Assembly: GCA_036794825.1 (NCBI GenBank)
Contig: DAIRGA010000015.1
Span: forward strand, 57,572-121,571
Direction of reading: 5' to 3'
Length of the DNA stretch: 64,000 nucleotides
Origin: RZYY01 sp036794825
Lineage (GTDB): Bacteria; Bacteroidota; Bacteroidia; Bacteroidales; 4484-276
In this document: positions 16,271 through 25,597 of the stretch, one piece after another
Layout: each line of letters starts with the position of its first letter
Position numbering within the stretch: position 1 is the stretch's first letter
Position numbers and translations under genes: made by a program
Notes under the pieces: model-generated
The model's database searches: none
What the model saw: the letters and a program-made list of their open reading frames with translations, nothing else
What the model was told of the DNA's origin: nothing

Positions 16271-17242
16271 TTAATCCATTGATTGAGATGGCCTTGAGGA
16301 ATACTCGATCATTCGTTGATAGTCTTCCGGAGTTATGTCATTGAAGAAGAAGTTGATCGGATTGATGGCCCTGCCGTTCTTACGTACTTCGTAGTGGAGG
16401 TGCGGACCGCTTGATTTTCCGGTGTTTCCCACCGTTGCGATCACTTCGCCGCGTTTTACCTTCTGCCCGGGCTTTACTTTGATATCCTTGCAATGCGCAT
16501 AAAAAGTGGCGTAACCAAACCCGTGATCTATTAAAAGATTGTTCCCGTAATGGCTTTTTCCTTTTTCGACAAACCCGATAGTGCCGTCGCCTGTAGCGTA
16601 GATTTTGGTTCCCACCGGCGCCGAAAAGTCCACTCCTTCGTGCATCTTCATCACCTTATAAAATGGATCAATCCGGTACCCGAAGTAGGATGAAATCAGA
16701 CGGATGTCTTTGGTATTAACGGGCTGAATGGCTGGTATAGAGGCAAGGAACTGGGCTTTGTTTTTTGCCATCTCGAACACTTCGTCGAACGATTTGGATT
16801 GAACCACAAGTTGCCCGGTCAACTGATCCAATTTTTCGGTGGTACTTACCAGCAGCTTGGAGTAGAGATATCCATCGAGCTTGGCATAACGGTCAACTCC
16901 CCCAAAACCTGCTTTCCGCACCGAGCTTGGTACTGGCTCAGCTTCGAAGATGACGCGGTAAATATTGTCGTCCCGCTCCTGCAGATCCTGAACTACTTTA
17001 TTCACTTGGTCAAGGCGGTCGTTAAGCAGGCGGTACTGAAATTCCATGTGCGAAAGTTCGCGCTTCAGGTAGCGTTCTTTTGGCGAATCGTGGTAGCTGT
17101 AAGCTACAGCAAGCACGGCAATGGCATAAAGCGCTGCGGCAAAAAGATAAAGAAGAACTTTCCTGACTTTCTTTCTGAACGGGTACTTTACGATTTCAAA
17201 GGTGATGGTTACAGGATCGAAATGATACTTGGCTTTTCCCAT
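16271..17242 (-). CDS. Membrane-anchored M23 murein peptidase
   Basis: The 323-residue protein has a short cytoplasmic tail, one membrane helix (about 26-47), a coiled coil (about 55-95) and a C-terminal LytM/M23 domain. The zinc and catalytic motifs are visible: HEGVDFSAPVGT (HxxxD) near residue 200 and HLHYEVRKNG (HxH) near residue 280. It should cut peptide crosslinks in peptidoglycan, or, if partly degenerate, activate other hydrolases. The gene is divergent from alaS; both have TAATTTTG boxes arranged as a perfect inverted repeat. Confidence 0.92.
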   Translation of the reverse strand: MGKAKYHFDPVTITFEIVKYPFRKKVRKVLLYLFAAALYAIAVLAVAYSYHDSPKERYLKRELSHMEFQYRLLNDRLDQVNKVVQDLQERDDNIYRVIFEAEPVPSSVRKAGFGGVDRYAKLDGYLYSKLLVSTTEKLDQLTGQLVVQSKSFDEVFEMAKNKAQFLASIPAIQPVNTKDIRLISSYFGYRIDPFYKVMKMHEGVDFSAPVGTKIYATGDGTIGFVEKGKSHYGNNLLIDHGFGYATFYAHCKDIKVKPGQKVKRGEVIATVGNTGKSSGPHLHYEVRKNGRAINPINFFFNDITPEDYQRMIEYSSRPSQSMD

Positions 17243-17283
17243 ATGAATCGTTTACAAAATAGATTGATTACCTTAACAGTCGG

Positions 17284-17310
17284 CAAAATTAGCCAAAAAA
17301 ACTAATTTTG
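17284..17310. promoter_or_regulatory. Back-to-back promoters for the M23 gene and alaS
   Basis: CAAAATTAG (17284-17292) and CTAATTTTG (17302-17310) form a perfect 9-bp inverted repeat with a 9-nt centre. Each arm contains a TAATTTTG -7 box, one per direction, so the two genes may share a polymerase-binding region or a dimeric regulator site. Confidence 0.45.
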
Positions 17311-17360
17311 CACACTTTTTTAGAGCATCAATAACACCCAAATCTTTCATTTATTGCATT

Positions 17361-19982
17361 ATGAATTCTGCTAAAATTCGCCAGACTTTTCTCGATTTCT
17401 TTGAAAATAAGCAACATAAAATCGTTTCATCCGCCCCGATGGTGGTAAAAAACGATCCAACTCTTATGTTTACCAATGCCGGGATGAACCAGTTTAAAGA
17501 TATCTTTCTGGGAAATTCTCCGGTGGTTTATCCCCGGATAGCCAATTCCCAGAAATGCCTTCGTGTTTCAGGTAAACACAATGACCTGGAGGAGGTAGGG
17601 CATGATACCTATCATCATACCATGTTCGAAATGCTTGGCAATTGGTCGTTTGGCGATTATTTCAAAAAAGAAGCGATTGAATGGGGATGGGAATTGTTGA
17701 CGGACGTTTACGGTCTGGAAAAAGACCGGCTCTATGTCACCGTTTTCGGAGGCGATCAATCGGAAAACCTGGAACCGGACAATGAAGCACGCGAAGTTTG
17801 GCGAGCTATTGTTCCGGACGAGAGAATTTTGTTTGGGTCAAAAAAAGACAATTTCTGGGAAATGGGCGATGCCGGCCCATGCGGCCCCTGCTCTGAAATT
17901 CATGTTGATCTGCGGAGCGATGATGAACGGCGGCAAAAACCGGGAAGTGAAATGGTGAACACCGGCCACCCGGAAGTGATTGAAATCTGGAACCTTGTGT
18001 TTATCCAGTACAACCGCAAAAACGACGGATCATTGGAGCCTCTCCCGGCCAAACACGTTGACACCGGTATGGGCTTCGAGCGGTTGACGATGGCTTTGCA
18101 GCACAAAAAATCGAACTACGACACCGATGTTTTTCAGCCCGTGATTGCTGATATTGGACGGATTACCGGTAAGAAATACGGCGATAACCAGAAGCAGGAC
18201 ATCGCCATGCGGGTGATTGCCGACCATTTGCGCGCCATCGCTTTTGCCATTGCCGACGGACAATTGCCCTCAAACAACAAAGCAGGCTATGTAATACGGA
18301 GAATTCTGCGCCGCGCAGTGCGCTACGGCTTTACCTTCCTCGATTGCAAAGAGCCTTTCATCAATAAACTTGTAAAAGTCCTGGTGCAGGAAATGGGAGC
18401 ATTTTTCCCCGAACTGAAAGCTCAGCAGGAGTTGATTACCAAAGTAATTGCTGAAGAGGAAAACGCATTCCTGCGCACGCTTTCGCAAGGAATCAAAAGA
18501 TTTGAACTCTACATCGAAGCACATCCGGGGTTGACCGAAATTGACGGCGCTTTTGCCTTCGAACTCTTTGATACCTATGGTTTTCCGGTGGATTTGACCC
18601 AACTGATAGCACGTGAGAACAATCTCTCTGTTGACATGGAAGCGTTTAGCCGCAACCTTGAACAGCAAAAGCAACGCTCCCGTCTTGCAGCCGAAGTGGA
18701 CACTGATGAATGGGTAGAGATCAGAAAAGGCAACGACAAAACCCTTTTTATGGGCTATGAAACCCTTGTGGCTGAAGCACAGATTATGAAGTTCAGAAAG
18801 GTAAAGACACAGAAGGATACCTTCTACCAGATTGTCCTGGATCAAACCCCGTTTTATGCCGAATCCGGCGGACAGGTGGGCGATCGCGGCACCCTGACAT
18901 CCGGCGATGAGACAATTATCATTAAGGACACCCAGAAAGAGAACGACCTGATTGTGCATATCACCGAAAAACTTCCTGCCGATGTTTCGGTAGTATTTGT
19001 AGCACAGGTGGATGCCGAAAAGCGCCGCATGACCATGAACCATCACAGCGCCACCCACCTGATGCACGCAGCATTGAAGAAAGTGCTCGGAAATCATGTG
19101 GAACAGCGCGGATCCCTGGTGGACGAGAACCGCCTGCGTTTCGACTTTTCTCATTTTGCAAAAATGACTCCTGAGGAGATCAGGAAAGTGGAAGCGATCG
19201 TTAATGCCAAAATCAGGGAAAATGTGCCCGTGCACGACCAGCGGGAAGTACCGATAGATGAAGCCAAAGCTATGGGAGCAGCGGCTCTTTTTGGCGAGAA
19301 ATACGGCGAGCGCGTACGGGTAATAACCTTCGATCCAGCCTATTCCATCGAGTTTTGCGGAGGTACGCACGTTCCCTCCACAGGCCAGATTGGGATGTTT
19401 AAGATTGTTTCGGAAACTGCTATTGCTGCCGGGATTCGCCGTATCGAAGCCATCACTGCCGACCGGGTGGAGGAGATGCTGCACGACCACGAAAGTGTAA
19501 TTTCCGGCCTGAAAGATATCTTCAAAAATAAGCCTGATCTGGTAAAAGCGGTTCATGAGCTTCAGGATGAAAAGAAAGCCCTCGAGAAGCAGATCGAGGC
19601 CATGAAGCGTGAAAAAATCGCTAACCTGAAATTTGTGCTGAAACAGCAGGCTGAAAATGTTAACGGCATTAATTTTATAGCCCGGAAAATTGAAGGCGAC
19701 GCCCAGGGCGCCAAAGACCTCGCTTTTATGCTGAAGGATATCGTGGAGAATATGTGCCTGGTACTTGGTTACGAAAGTGATGGAAAAGCCGGCCTCACCG
19801 TAATGATTGCCGACGAACTGGTAAAAAGCCACAACCTCAATGCCGGCCAGATCATCCGCGAAATAGCCAAAGAGATAGAAGGCGGCGGCGGCGGACAGGC
19901 TCATTTTGCTACCGCAGGCGGTAAGAACCCCGCCGGGATTGAGAGGGCATTGGAGAGAGCGAGAGCACTCCTTGTGAAATAG
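17361..19982 (+). CDS. alaS: Alanyl-tRNA synthetase
   Basis: The 873-residue class II synthetase has the aminoacylation core (starting FLDFFENKQHKIVSS, with FTNAGMNQFKDIFLG), the tRNA-recognition region, the editing domain with its zinc ligands HSATHLMHAAL (HxxxH, near residue 563) and CGGTHV (near residue 666), and the C-Ala domain ending GGGGGQAHFATAGGKNP. It charges tRNA-Ala and clears Ser and Gly mischarging. It is full length and has a -7 box 51-58 nt upstream. Confidence 0.97.
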   Translation: MNSAKIRQTFLDFFENKQHKIVSSAPMVVKNDPTLMFTNAGMNQFKDIFLGNSPVVYPRIANSQKCLRVSGKHNDLEEVGHDTYHHTMFEMLGNWSFGDYFKKEAIEWGWELLTDVYGLEKDRLYVTVFGGDQSENLEPDNEAREVWRAIVPDERILFGSKKDNFWEMGDAGPCGPCSEIHVDLRSDDERRQKPGSEMVNTGHPEVIEIWNLVFIQYNRKNDGSLEPLPAKHVDTGMGFERLTMALQHKKSNYDTDVFQPVIADIGRITGKKYGDNQKQDIAMRVIADHLRAIAFAIADGQLPSNNKAGYVIRRILRRAVRYGFTFLDCKEPFINKLVKVLVQEMGAFFPELKAQQELITKVIAEEENAFLRTLSQGIKRFELYIEAHPGLTEIDGAFAFELFDTYGFPVDLTQLIARENNLSVDMEAFSRNLEQQKQRSRLAAEVDTDEWVEIRKGNDKTLFMGYETLVAEAQIMKFRKVKTQKDTFYQIVLDQTPFYAESGGQVGDRGTLTSGDETIIIKDTQKENDLIVHITEKLPADVSVVFVAQVDAEKRRMTMNHHSATHLMHAALKKVLGNHVEQRGSLVDENRLRFDFSHFAKMTPEEIRKVEAIVNAKIRENVPVHDQREVPIDEAKAMGAAALFGEKYGERVRVITFDPAYSIEFCGGTHVPSTGQIGMFKIVSETAIAAGIRRIEAITADRVEEMLHDHESVISGLKDIFKNKPDLVKAVHELQDEKKALEKQIEAMKREKIANLKFVLKQQAENVNGINFIARKIEGDAQGAKDLAFMLKDIVENMCLVLGYESDGKAGLTVMIADELVKSHNLNAGQIIREIAKEIEGGGGGQAHFATAGGKNPAGIERALERARALLVK

Positions 19983-20138
19983 TTATAGGTAAGAAATTTG
20001 GGTTAAAGCAATAAAACAGATAAGTGACTAAAAATCCGGTAGATGTAACTTTTCTTCCGAAAATTTTGTAGTTCGCAAAAAAGTCCGATCTTTGCCGACC
20101 AAATTTTTAATTGTGTATTAATCATTTAACTAAGTAAA

Positions 20139-20684
20139 ATGCCAACAAAAATCAGATTGCAGAGACATGGTAAAAAGGGTCGCCCCTTCTACCATATTGT
20201 TATTGCGGATGGTCGGGCACCACGTGACGGAAGATTTACCGAAAGGATTGGTACTTACAACCCGGTTGCAAATCCGGCGGAGATTACCCTCGACTTCGAC
20301 AGAGCCATTTACTGGCTTCAGGTTGGAGCTCAACCCACCGACACAGTGCGTACGCTCTTTTCGTTCAAAGGAGTTTTGTACAAAAACCACCTGCTCAAAG
20401 GAGTGAAAAAAGGCGCCCTAACTGCCGAAGAGGCCGAATTGAAATTCCAGCAGTGGAAAGAAGACAAACAGCAGCGCTTCCTCAACTCGTTGAAAGAAAT
20501 GGAAAACAAGAAGCGCTCGGATTTGAAAAAGAGCATCGAGGAAGAGGCTAAGATTAAGGAAAAGCGTGCTGAAGACATAGCCAAAAAGCGTGCTGAAGAG
20601 ATCGAAAAACAAGTGAGAGCGGCTCAGGAGAAGAAAGCAGCCAAAGAGGCCGAAGATGCAGAACCCGCTCAGACTGAAGAGTAA
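20139..20684 (+). CDS. rpsP: 30S ribosomal protein S16 with a long C-terminal tail
   Basis: Residues 1-85 are a normal S16 (KIRLQRHGKKGRPFYHIVIADGR, GRFTERIGTYNP). The remaining about 95 residues form a highly charged Lys/Glu/Ala-rich helix, probably a coiled coil, ending in an acidic stretch; S16 in many bacteria is only about 80-90 residues. Long tails are known in Bacteroidota. It lies upstream of rimM, but a strong terminator hairpin with eight T separates them. Confidence 0.95.
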   Translation: MPTKIRLQRHGKKGRPFYHIVIADGRAPRDGRFTERIGTYNPVANPAEITLDFDRAIYWLQVGAQPTDTVRTLFSFKGVLYKNHLLKGVKKGALTAEEAELKFQQWKEDKQQRFLNSLKEMENKKRSDLKKSIEEEAKIKEKRAEDIAKKRAEEIEKQVRAAQEKKAAKEAEDAEPAQTEE

Positions 20685-20717
20685 ATCATACTTCAATCGT
20701 TTCACAAAACATCTAAG

Positions 20718-20757
20718 CCGGAGAGATCAGCAACAGGCCGATTCTCCGGTTTTTTTT
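20718..20757 (+). terminator. Intrinsic terminator between rpsP and rimM
   Basis: CCGGAGA (20718-20724) pairs with TCTCCGG (20743-20749), followed by eight T. It ends 5 nt before the rimM start codon, so it may attenuate rimM relative to rpsP. Confidence 0.75.
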
Positions 20758-20762
20758 ATGCC

Positions 20763-21275
20763 ATGAATAGAGAAGATTTTATAGAATTCGGGAAAATCAC
20801 CAAAGCCAACAGGAAGACGGCTGAAATAACCATTGCTACAGAGGTAGCGCTGCCAGACCCACCTCCCGCCTTTGAAATTATTTTTCTGGAAATTGATGGC
20901 GGGCTGGTACCATTTTTCCTGAAAGAGTTTGATGTGAGGGCAAATAACGCTGTTGGTCTGGTCGAAGACTACGACTCGCCGGACAAAGCACAGAAGCTGG
21001 TTGGCTGTCGGGTCTTTATCAAAAAGGAACTCCTGGCTGGAGGCAGCGATGAAATTTTCTACAAGGCGATTATTGGTTTCGCGGTTTTCGACCAAACATT
21101 GGGTGAGATCGGCAGGATTGCTGAGATTTTCGAGACTCCTCACCAGATTTTACTTCAGGTGATCAAAGATGACCGGGAGATACTGATTCCGCTGGTTGAG
21201 GAATTTACCCTCAGCATTAACAAGCGTAAAAAGCAGCTTTTTATGGATTTGCCGGAGGGATTGACTGAGCTGTAA
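20763..21275 (+). CDS. rimM: Ribosome maturation factor RimM
   Basis: The 170-residue protein has an N-terminal RimM barrel (FGKITKANRKTAEITIATEV, residues 7-90) and a C-terminal PRC-barrel (IIGFAVFDQTLGEIGRIAEIFETPHQILLQV, about 98-165). RimM binds S19 and the 30S head during small-subunit assembly. It follows rpsP, as is common, but with a terminator between them, and precedes trmN6 by 20 nt. The Trp-rich and GxK motifs of typical RimM are weak here, but length and order fit. Confidence 0.9.
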   Translation: MNREDFIEFGKITKANRKTAEITIATEVALPDPPPAFEIIFLEIDGGLVPFFLKEFDVRANNAVGLVEDYDSPDKAQKLVGCRVFIKKELLAGGSDEIFYKAIIGFAVFDQTLGEIGRIAEIFETPHQILLQVIKDDREILIPLVEEFTLSINKRKKQLFMDLPEGLTEL

Positions 21276-21295
21276 CCAACTCATAATGAACGCTC

Positions 21296-22015
21296 ATGGA
21301 GGATTTCAGTTTTCGGCAGTTCACCATTTCCCATCAACGATCCACGCTGAAAGTAGGCACGGACGCTCTACTGCTTGGTGCGCTGGCCAGTTTGTCTGGA
21401 AACGAAAAATTGATCCTTGATGTGGGCGCCGGCTGCGGTGTTATAGCCCTGATGCTTGCGCAAAGATCACCCGCTGTTATAGATGCCATCGAGATTGATG
21501 TGCAATCGGCGCTGGAAGCTGGTTCCAATTTTAAACGCTCACCCTGGTCAAACAGGCTGAAATCAATCAGCACATCATTTCAGGATTATTCGGTTTCGTG
21601 TAATAATCAGTATGATTTGATTGTGAGCAATCCACCCTTTTTTCAAAATTGCCTTTTACCCCAGGAGAAAAAATCAAGTCTTGCCAAACACAACCGGCAA
21701 CTTGGATTTGATGAGTTTTTGAGCTGTACTGTCAATGTTTTATCCTCTGATGGCTCTTTGGCTGTGATCCTCCCGGTTGCTGAATCGGAAGTTTTTACTC
21801 AAAAAGCTCAGGAACACGGCTTGTTGCTTTATCGTTTGACTGAAATCATACCGATTGAAAACAAAAAGGCAAACCGAAAAGTCCTGCATTTTTCAAAGAA
21901 AATCAGCGCAGCACAGGTTCATCAGGTAATTACACTTAGAGAGAAAGACGGAAAATTCTCTGAGGAGTACAAAACGCTTACCCGTGATTTTCATCCGGAG
22001 GAATATTTCAGGTAA
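21296..22015 (+). CDS. trmN6: tRNA1(Val) (adenine-37-N6)-methyltransferase
   Basis: The 239-residue enzyme has the SAM motif LILDVGAGCGVIALMLAQR (about residue 41) and the N6-adenine catalytic motif VSNPPFF (about residue 113). The opening FRQFTISHQRSTLKVGTDALLLG matches the YfiC/TrmN6 family. It methylates A37 next to the anticodon of tRNA-Val in E. coli; that substrate is carried over here by family membership. The 3' end is 11 nt from the convergent SDR/DUF2867 gene. Confidence 0.88.
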   Translation: MEDFSFRQFTISHQRSTLKVGTDALLLGALASLSGNEKLILDVGAGCGVIALMLAQRSPAVIDAIEIDVQSALEAGSNFKRSPWSNRLKSISTSFQDYSVSCNNQYDLIVSNPPFFQNCLLPQEKKSSLAKHNRQLGFDEFLSCTVNVLSSDGSLAVILPVAESEVFTQKAQEHGLLLYRLTEIIPIENKKANRKVLHFSKKISAAQVHQVITLREKDGKFSEEYKTLTRDFHPEEYFR

Positions 22016-22026
22016 ATGCTATGCAA

Positions 22027-23481
22027 TTATTTTGCAGAATTCCTGAACCGAACGATGTTTCGGGCCATCCCTCTGAAGACAAAAAAGTGAAACGGCATCA
22101 CTGAATACCAGTAGAGTCGTCCGGCCAGGCCTTTTGGGCGGAATGTGGCAGTTTGCACAAGACGGGCTCTGGTCCCCGTATCTTTGATTATAAACTCCAG
22201 CCATGCTTCGCCGGGAAGTTTCATTTCGGCGTACAGCAGCAGGCGTTTGTTTTCGCGGTCGGCAGCCAGAACTCTCCAGAAATCGAGCGTGTCGCCGGTA
22301 TGAATCGTTGTCGGGCTGGTACGGCCTCTTCGCAACCCGACGCCGCCCTGGAGTTTATCCAAAAATCCACGCAACTGCCAGAGCCAGTCGGCATAATACC
22401 AACCTCTGGCGCCGCCTATAGCCCAGATGTTATCGAGTACCCGCTCAGGATCGCCCGGAATCAGGATTTCCCTCTGATCTTTGTAGCATCCGAAAACCGG
22501 AACATTGACGTGCGCCAGCAGCGAATTGTCGGCGCTGCTCGAAACCAGGGCATCCTTCCAACTCGAAACCACCATGTTCTGCTCGATGCGCTGAAATGCC
22601 ATCCGGACGGCCTCCTTGTAAGATATTGGATTGATATTCAATAGTTTTTCAAGCTCGTTGTTGCGGGCAATCACCTCCACCTTCATGCTGTTTACCAGGT
22701 TTACGGCGAGTTGGTATGAGGTGGAAGTTACGAAGTAAAGCCAGTAGGAGGAGAGCCGGGGCGTCATCACAGGCACGGTATATATGTACCTTTTAAGTCC
22801 GCGTACTTCGGCATATTGCAGCAGCATTTCCTTGTAGGTCAGTACTTCAGGGCCGCCTATATCGAAGGATTTGTTAAAAGTATCGCTACGCAGCAACACG
22901 CCGGTAAGGTATTCCATAACGTTTCGCACGGCAACAGGCTGACTTTTGGTGTTCAGCCACCGTGGGGTAATCATTACCGGCAACTTTTCTGCCAGATCGC
23001 GGATAATTTCAAATGATGCGCTGCCCGAACCTACAATGATGCCTGCTTTTATGGCTGTAACGGGCACTTTTCCGGTTCTTAAAACTTTTTCCACTTTTTG
23101 CCTGGATCTCAGGTGCCTGGAAAGGTTTTCATTGTTGTCAATTCCGCCAAGATAAATCACCTGTCTGGCCTGTGTCTGGTGAATGAGTTTGACAAAATTG
23201 TTTGCTGATTGTACCTCCAGTTGCTCAAAGTCTTCGGTACTGGCGCTCATCGAATGTATAAGAAAGTAAGCTGCATCAATATCCCGGATGATTTCAGATG
23301 AAGGAATTTCTTTCAGAAAATCAACTTCGAAAAGCCTGATGCCGGGATACTTCGAAAGAAGCTCCGGAGGAAAGCGCTGTTTGTCGCGCACACAGCAGAT
23401 TACCTCATGCCCCTTACCGATTAGCAGCGGAAGAAGACGCTTCCCGATGTATCCTGTGGTTCCAGTTAGTAGAATTTTCAT
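22027..23481 (-). CDS. NAD(P)-binding SDR protein with DUF2867 domain
   Basis: From the ATG at 23481 (484 residues, MKILLTGTTGYIGKRLLPLL) the N-terminal half is an extended SDR/NmrA-like Rossmann domain with GTTGYIGK. The C-terminal half (about 320-480) is a DUF2867 START-like domain with RGWYYADWLWQLRGFLDK, RPKGLAGRLYWYSVMPFHFFVF. Such proteins are annotated only as SDR/DUF2867; a lipid-like ligand or a photoprotective or membrane role has been guessed, but none is shown here. A longer frame from 23547 would extend the N-terminus without homology. Confidence 0.85.
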   Translation of the reverse strand: MKILLTGTTGYIGKRLLPLLIGKGHEVICCVRDKQRFPPELLSKYPGIRLFEVDFLKEIPSSEIIRDIDAAYFLIHSMSASTEDFEQLEVQSANNFVKLIHQTQARQVIYLGGIDNNENLSRHLRSRQKVEKVLRTGKVPVTAIKAGIIVGSGSASFEIIRDLAEKLPVMITPRWLNTKSQPVAVRNVMEYLTGVLLRSDTFNKSFDIGGPEVLTYKEMLLQYAEVRGLKRYIYTVPVMTPRLSSYWLYFVTSTSYQLAVNLVNSMKVEVIARNNELEKLLNINPISYKEAVRMAFQRIEQNMVVSSWKDALVSSSADNSLLAHVNVPVFGCYKDQREILIPGDPERVLDNIWAIGGARGWYYADWLWQLRGFLDKLQGGVGLRRGRTSPTTIHTGDTLDFWRVLAADRENKRLLLYAEMKLPGEAWLEFIIKDTGTRARLVQTATFRPKGLAGRLYWYSVMPFHFFVFRGMARNIVRFRNSAK

Positions 23482-23623
23482 TGGTAGATTCATTGACTTT
23501 TTGCACAACAAGCAGGTCAGCATCAGCTTGTTGATTGTCAGTGCCAACTAACAATCTGCAGCCGAAATAGTTTGGCGTTCCGGAAACACTTCATGCCGAT
23601 CAACCAGGTAACTGGATTTGTGC

Positions 23624-23631
23624 TATTTTTG
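23624..23631 (+). promoter_or_regulatory. Probable promoter of the DUF1573 gene, -7 box
   Basis: TATTTTTG lies 32-39 nt before the ATG at 23663. Confidence 0.45.
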
Positions 23632-23662
23632 CAGCCTTGTAAGCATTTACACAAAGTAAAAA

Positions 23663-24118
23663 ATGAGAAATCTCCTGGTACTTTTCTTTGCTCTGTTGAT
23701 AACAACTTCCTGTGGCAGCGGAAACGGCGACAAGCTCCCAGCTGACATGGTAAGAAATCCAAAATCGGCCACTAAAAGCGGGAACGGCGACATGATGCCC
23801 GCGATCGCATTCGAAAAGACAACCCACGATTTTGGCAGGCTGATTATGGGCGAGAAGGTTAGCTATGCTTTCAAATTCAAAAATTCCGGCTCCTCCGACC
23901 TGATAATCACCAACGTGAGCACCAGTTGTGGCTGCGCGGTTCCCACCTACACCAGCAAACCGGTAAAACCAGGTGAACAGGGTATCCTGTCTGTTTCGTT
24001 CGACAGCAATAACCGTAAAGGGTTTCAAAACAAAACCATTACGGTTGTTACCAATACCCAGCCCAACACTACCACCTTGAGCATCAAAGCGATGGTGGTA
24101 ACACCCGGACAGAACTAA
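23663..24118 (+). CDS. DUF1573 lipoprotein
   Basis: The 151-residue protein has a lipoprotein signal (MRNLLVLFFALLITTSC, acylated Cys near residue 17) and a DUF1573 Ig-like domain: FEKTTHDFGRLIMGEKVSYAF, the conserved VSTSCGCAVPTYT, and VSFDSNNRKGFQNKTITVVTN. The family is common in Bacteroidota, of unknown function. It opens a block with yajC, a YbbR-type gene and coaE. Confidence 0.88.
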   Translation: MRNLLVLFFALLITTSCGSGNGDKLPADMVRNPKSATKSGNGDMMPAIAFEKTTHDFGRLIMGEKVSYAFKFKNSGSSDLIITNVSTSCGCAVPTYTSKPVKPGEQGILSVSFDSNNRKGFQNKTITVVTNTQPNTTTLSIKAMVVTPGQN

Positions 24119-24153
24119 ACCGAATCAATTTCTAAAACATAAACTAAATTTTT

Positions 24154-24504
24154 ATGACCAGTCCAATTCTGAATTTTGTCTTATTAATGCAAAACCCCGA
24201 AGGTAACGAGGGTGGCGGTATGTCGTTCATTATCATGATCCTGCTGATGATCGTGGTGTTTTATTTTTTCATGATCCGTCCGCAGGCGCGCAAAGCCAAG
24301 CAGCAGAAAAACTTTCGCGACAACCTCAAAAAAGGCGATAAGATCATCACCATCGGTGGAATTCATGGAAGAATCCTCGAAGTGAAAGAAACTACCATCA
24401 TCATCCAAACCGAAGGTGAAGGCAGGTTGAAGATCGAAAAGAGTGCCGCTGCCGTGGATGCCAGTTCGCAACTCGACGAGCAGGCTGCCCTGCCGCAGAA
24501 ATAG
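24154..24504 (+). CDS. yajC: Sec translocon accessory protein YajC
   Basis: The 116-residue protein has one membrane helix (SFIIMILLMIVVFYFFMIRPQARKAKQQ, about residues 23-42) and the conserved soluble part LKKGDKIITIGGIHGRILEVKETTIIIQTE. YajC associates with SecDF-YidC in protein export. It is followed by a strong intrinsic terminator, which separates it from the next gene. Confidence 0.93.
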   Translation: MTSPILNFVLLMQNPEGNEGGGMSFIIMILLMIVVFYFFMIRPQARKAKQQKNFRDNLKKGDKIITIGGIHGRILEVKETTIIIQTEGEGRLKIEKSAAAVDASSQLDEQAALPQK

Positions 24505-24522
24505 TTTTAATCTCTTCGTATT

Positions 24523-24571
24523 AAGGTTACGCCCAATCTTCAGACGATCAGGCGTAACCTTGACTTTTTTT
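24523..24571 (+). terminator. Intrinsic terminator after yajC
   Basis: AAGGTTACGCC (24523-24533) and GGCGTAACCTT (24551-24561) form an 11-bp perfect stem, followed by GAC and seven T. Confidence 0.85.
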
Positions 24572-24607
24572 AAAGTGATTATCAATCAATCTATCCACTA
24601 ATAACCG

Positions 24608-25597
24608 GTGAACACTTTTAAACGACTCATCAGCCCGGACGACAGTAACTACCGTTACAAAACAACGGTATTTTTGATCTGCCTGGTGATTTCGTCTTCG
24701 ATCTGGTTTTTGACGAAATTTGCCTCTCAATACCCGGTAGAGATACGTTACTCATTGAAATTCAGTGGAGTACCTGAAGACAGGGTTTTGGTCAATCAGT
24801 CGGATAGTATGCTGAGGATTAACGTGAAAGCCTCCGGTTTTGCTTTGTTGAAACACCAGTATTTCAATAAAACAAAACCTTTCGAAGTAAATGTCGGCCA
24901 ATTCATTGGCCTTTTAAAAGGCGAATCTGCGGATGTGACTGTTGATAGCGACCTGATTGCGAGACAAATCAAAGAAACGCAGGGTGGAATACCCGGAACC
25001 ATCGAGTACGTTTTTCCTGAAGCGTTGGTGTTTCGGCTCGACAGGGGCAATTTTAAGGAGGTTCCCCTGATTCCGGATGTGAGTTATACACTTATGAAGC
25101 AATATTTTGCTTACGACTCGCTGATGGTTGAGCCATCAACAGTGAGAATTTTCGGAATTTCTGAAGACCTCAGCAAAATCAATTACGTAAAAACTGCCCC
25201 GCTGAAGTTGGATAATCTCTCTGAGTCGGTGGATCGTGCGGTTGAAATTTTAAATCCAAGGCAAACCGGGGGCATTAGGGTGGAGCCAACCTCAGCCCGG
25301 ATCACCCTTCAGGTCGAAAAATTTACCGAAGCCGGGATCGAAGTTCCCATTCAACCGGTCAACCTCCCTTCAGGCATGAGGGTAAAACTGTTTCCGGAAA
25401 AAGTAACAGTTTATTATATGGTGGCGCTGAAAGATTTCAAAAGAATTGATCCTGAAATGTTTAACTGCAAAGTGAACCTTTCAAAACTCAAAGAGCAAAC
25501 CGGTCAAAGAATCAGCGTCGAAGTTACCAACAGTCCTTCGTATGTCAAATTACAACGTGTGGCGCCGCCCGATGTCGAATTTATCATCCTCAAATAA
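24608..25597 (+). CDS. YbbR/CdaR-type membrane protein
   Basis: The 329-residue protein starts at GTG and has one N-terminal membrane helix (TTVFLICLVISSSIWFLTKF, about 19-38) followed by extracytoplasmic YbbR-like repeats of beta strands. It corresponds to the YbbR-domain protein found between yajC and coaE in many Bacteroidota. In Firmicutes the related CdaR controls the c-di-AMP cyclase, but here no cyclase gene is adjacent, so the role is open. Its stop overlaps the coaE start by one base, so the two are translationally coupled. Confidence 0.8.
   Translation: MNTFKRLISPDDSNYRYKTTVFLICLVISSSIWFLTKFASQYPVEIRYSLKFSGVPEDRVLVNQSDSMLRINVKASGFALLKHQYFNKTKPFEVNVGQFIGLLKGESADVTVDSDLIARQIKETQGGIPGTIEYVFPEALVFRLDRGNFKEVPLIPDVSYTLMKQYFAYDSLMVEPSTVRIFGISEDLSKINYVKTAPLKLDNLSESVDRAVEILNPRQTGGIRVEPTSARITLQVEKFTEAGIEVPIQPVNLPSGMRVKLFPEKVTVYYMVALKDFKRIDPEMFNCKVNLSKLKEQTGQRISVEVTNSPSYVKLQRVAPPDVEFIILK

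Noticed and set aside
18270..19904. Long open frame (544 residues) antisense to alaS
   Set aside because: It lies wholly within alaS on the other strand, has no recognisable domain, and alaS is intact and conserved; it is most likely a by-product of codon choice.
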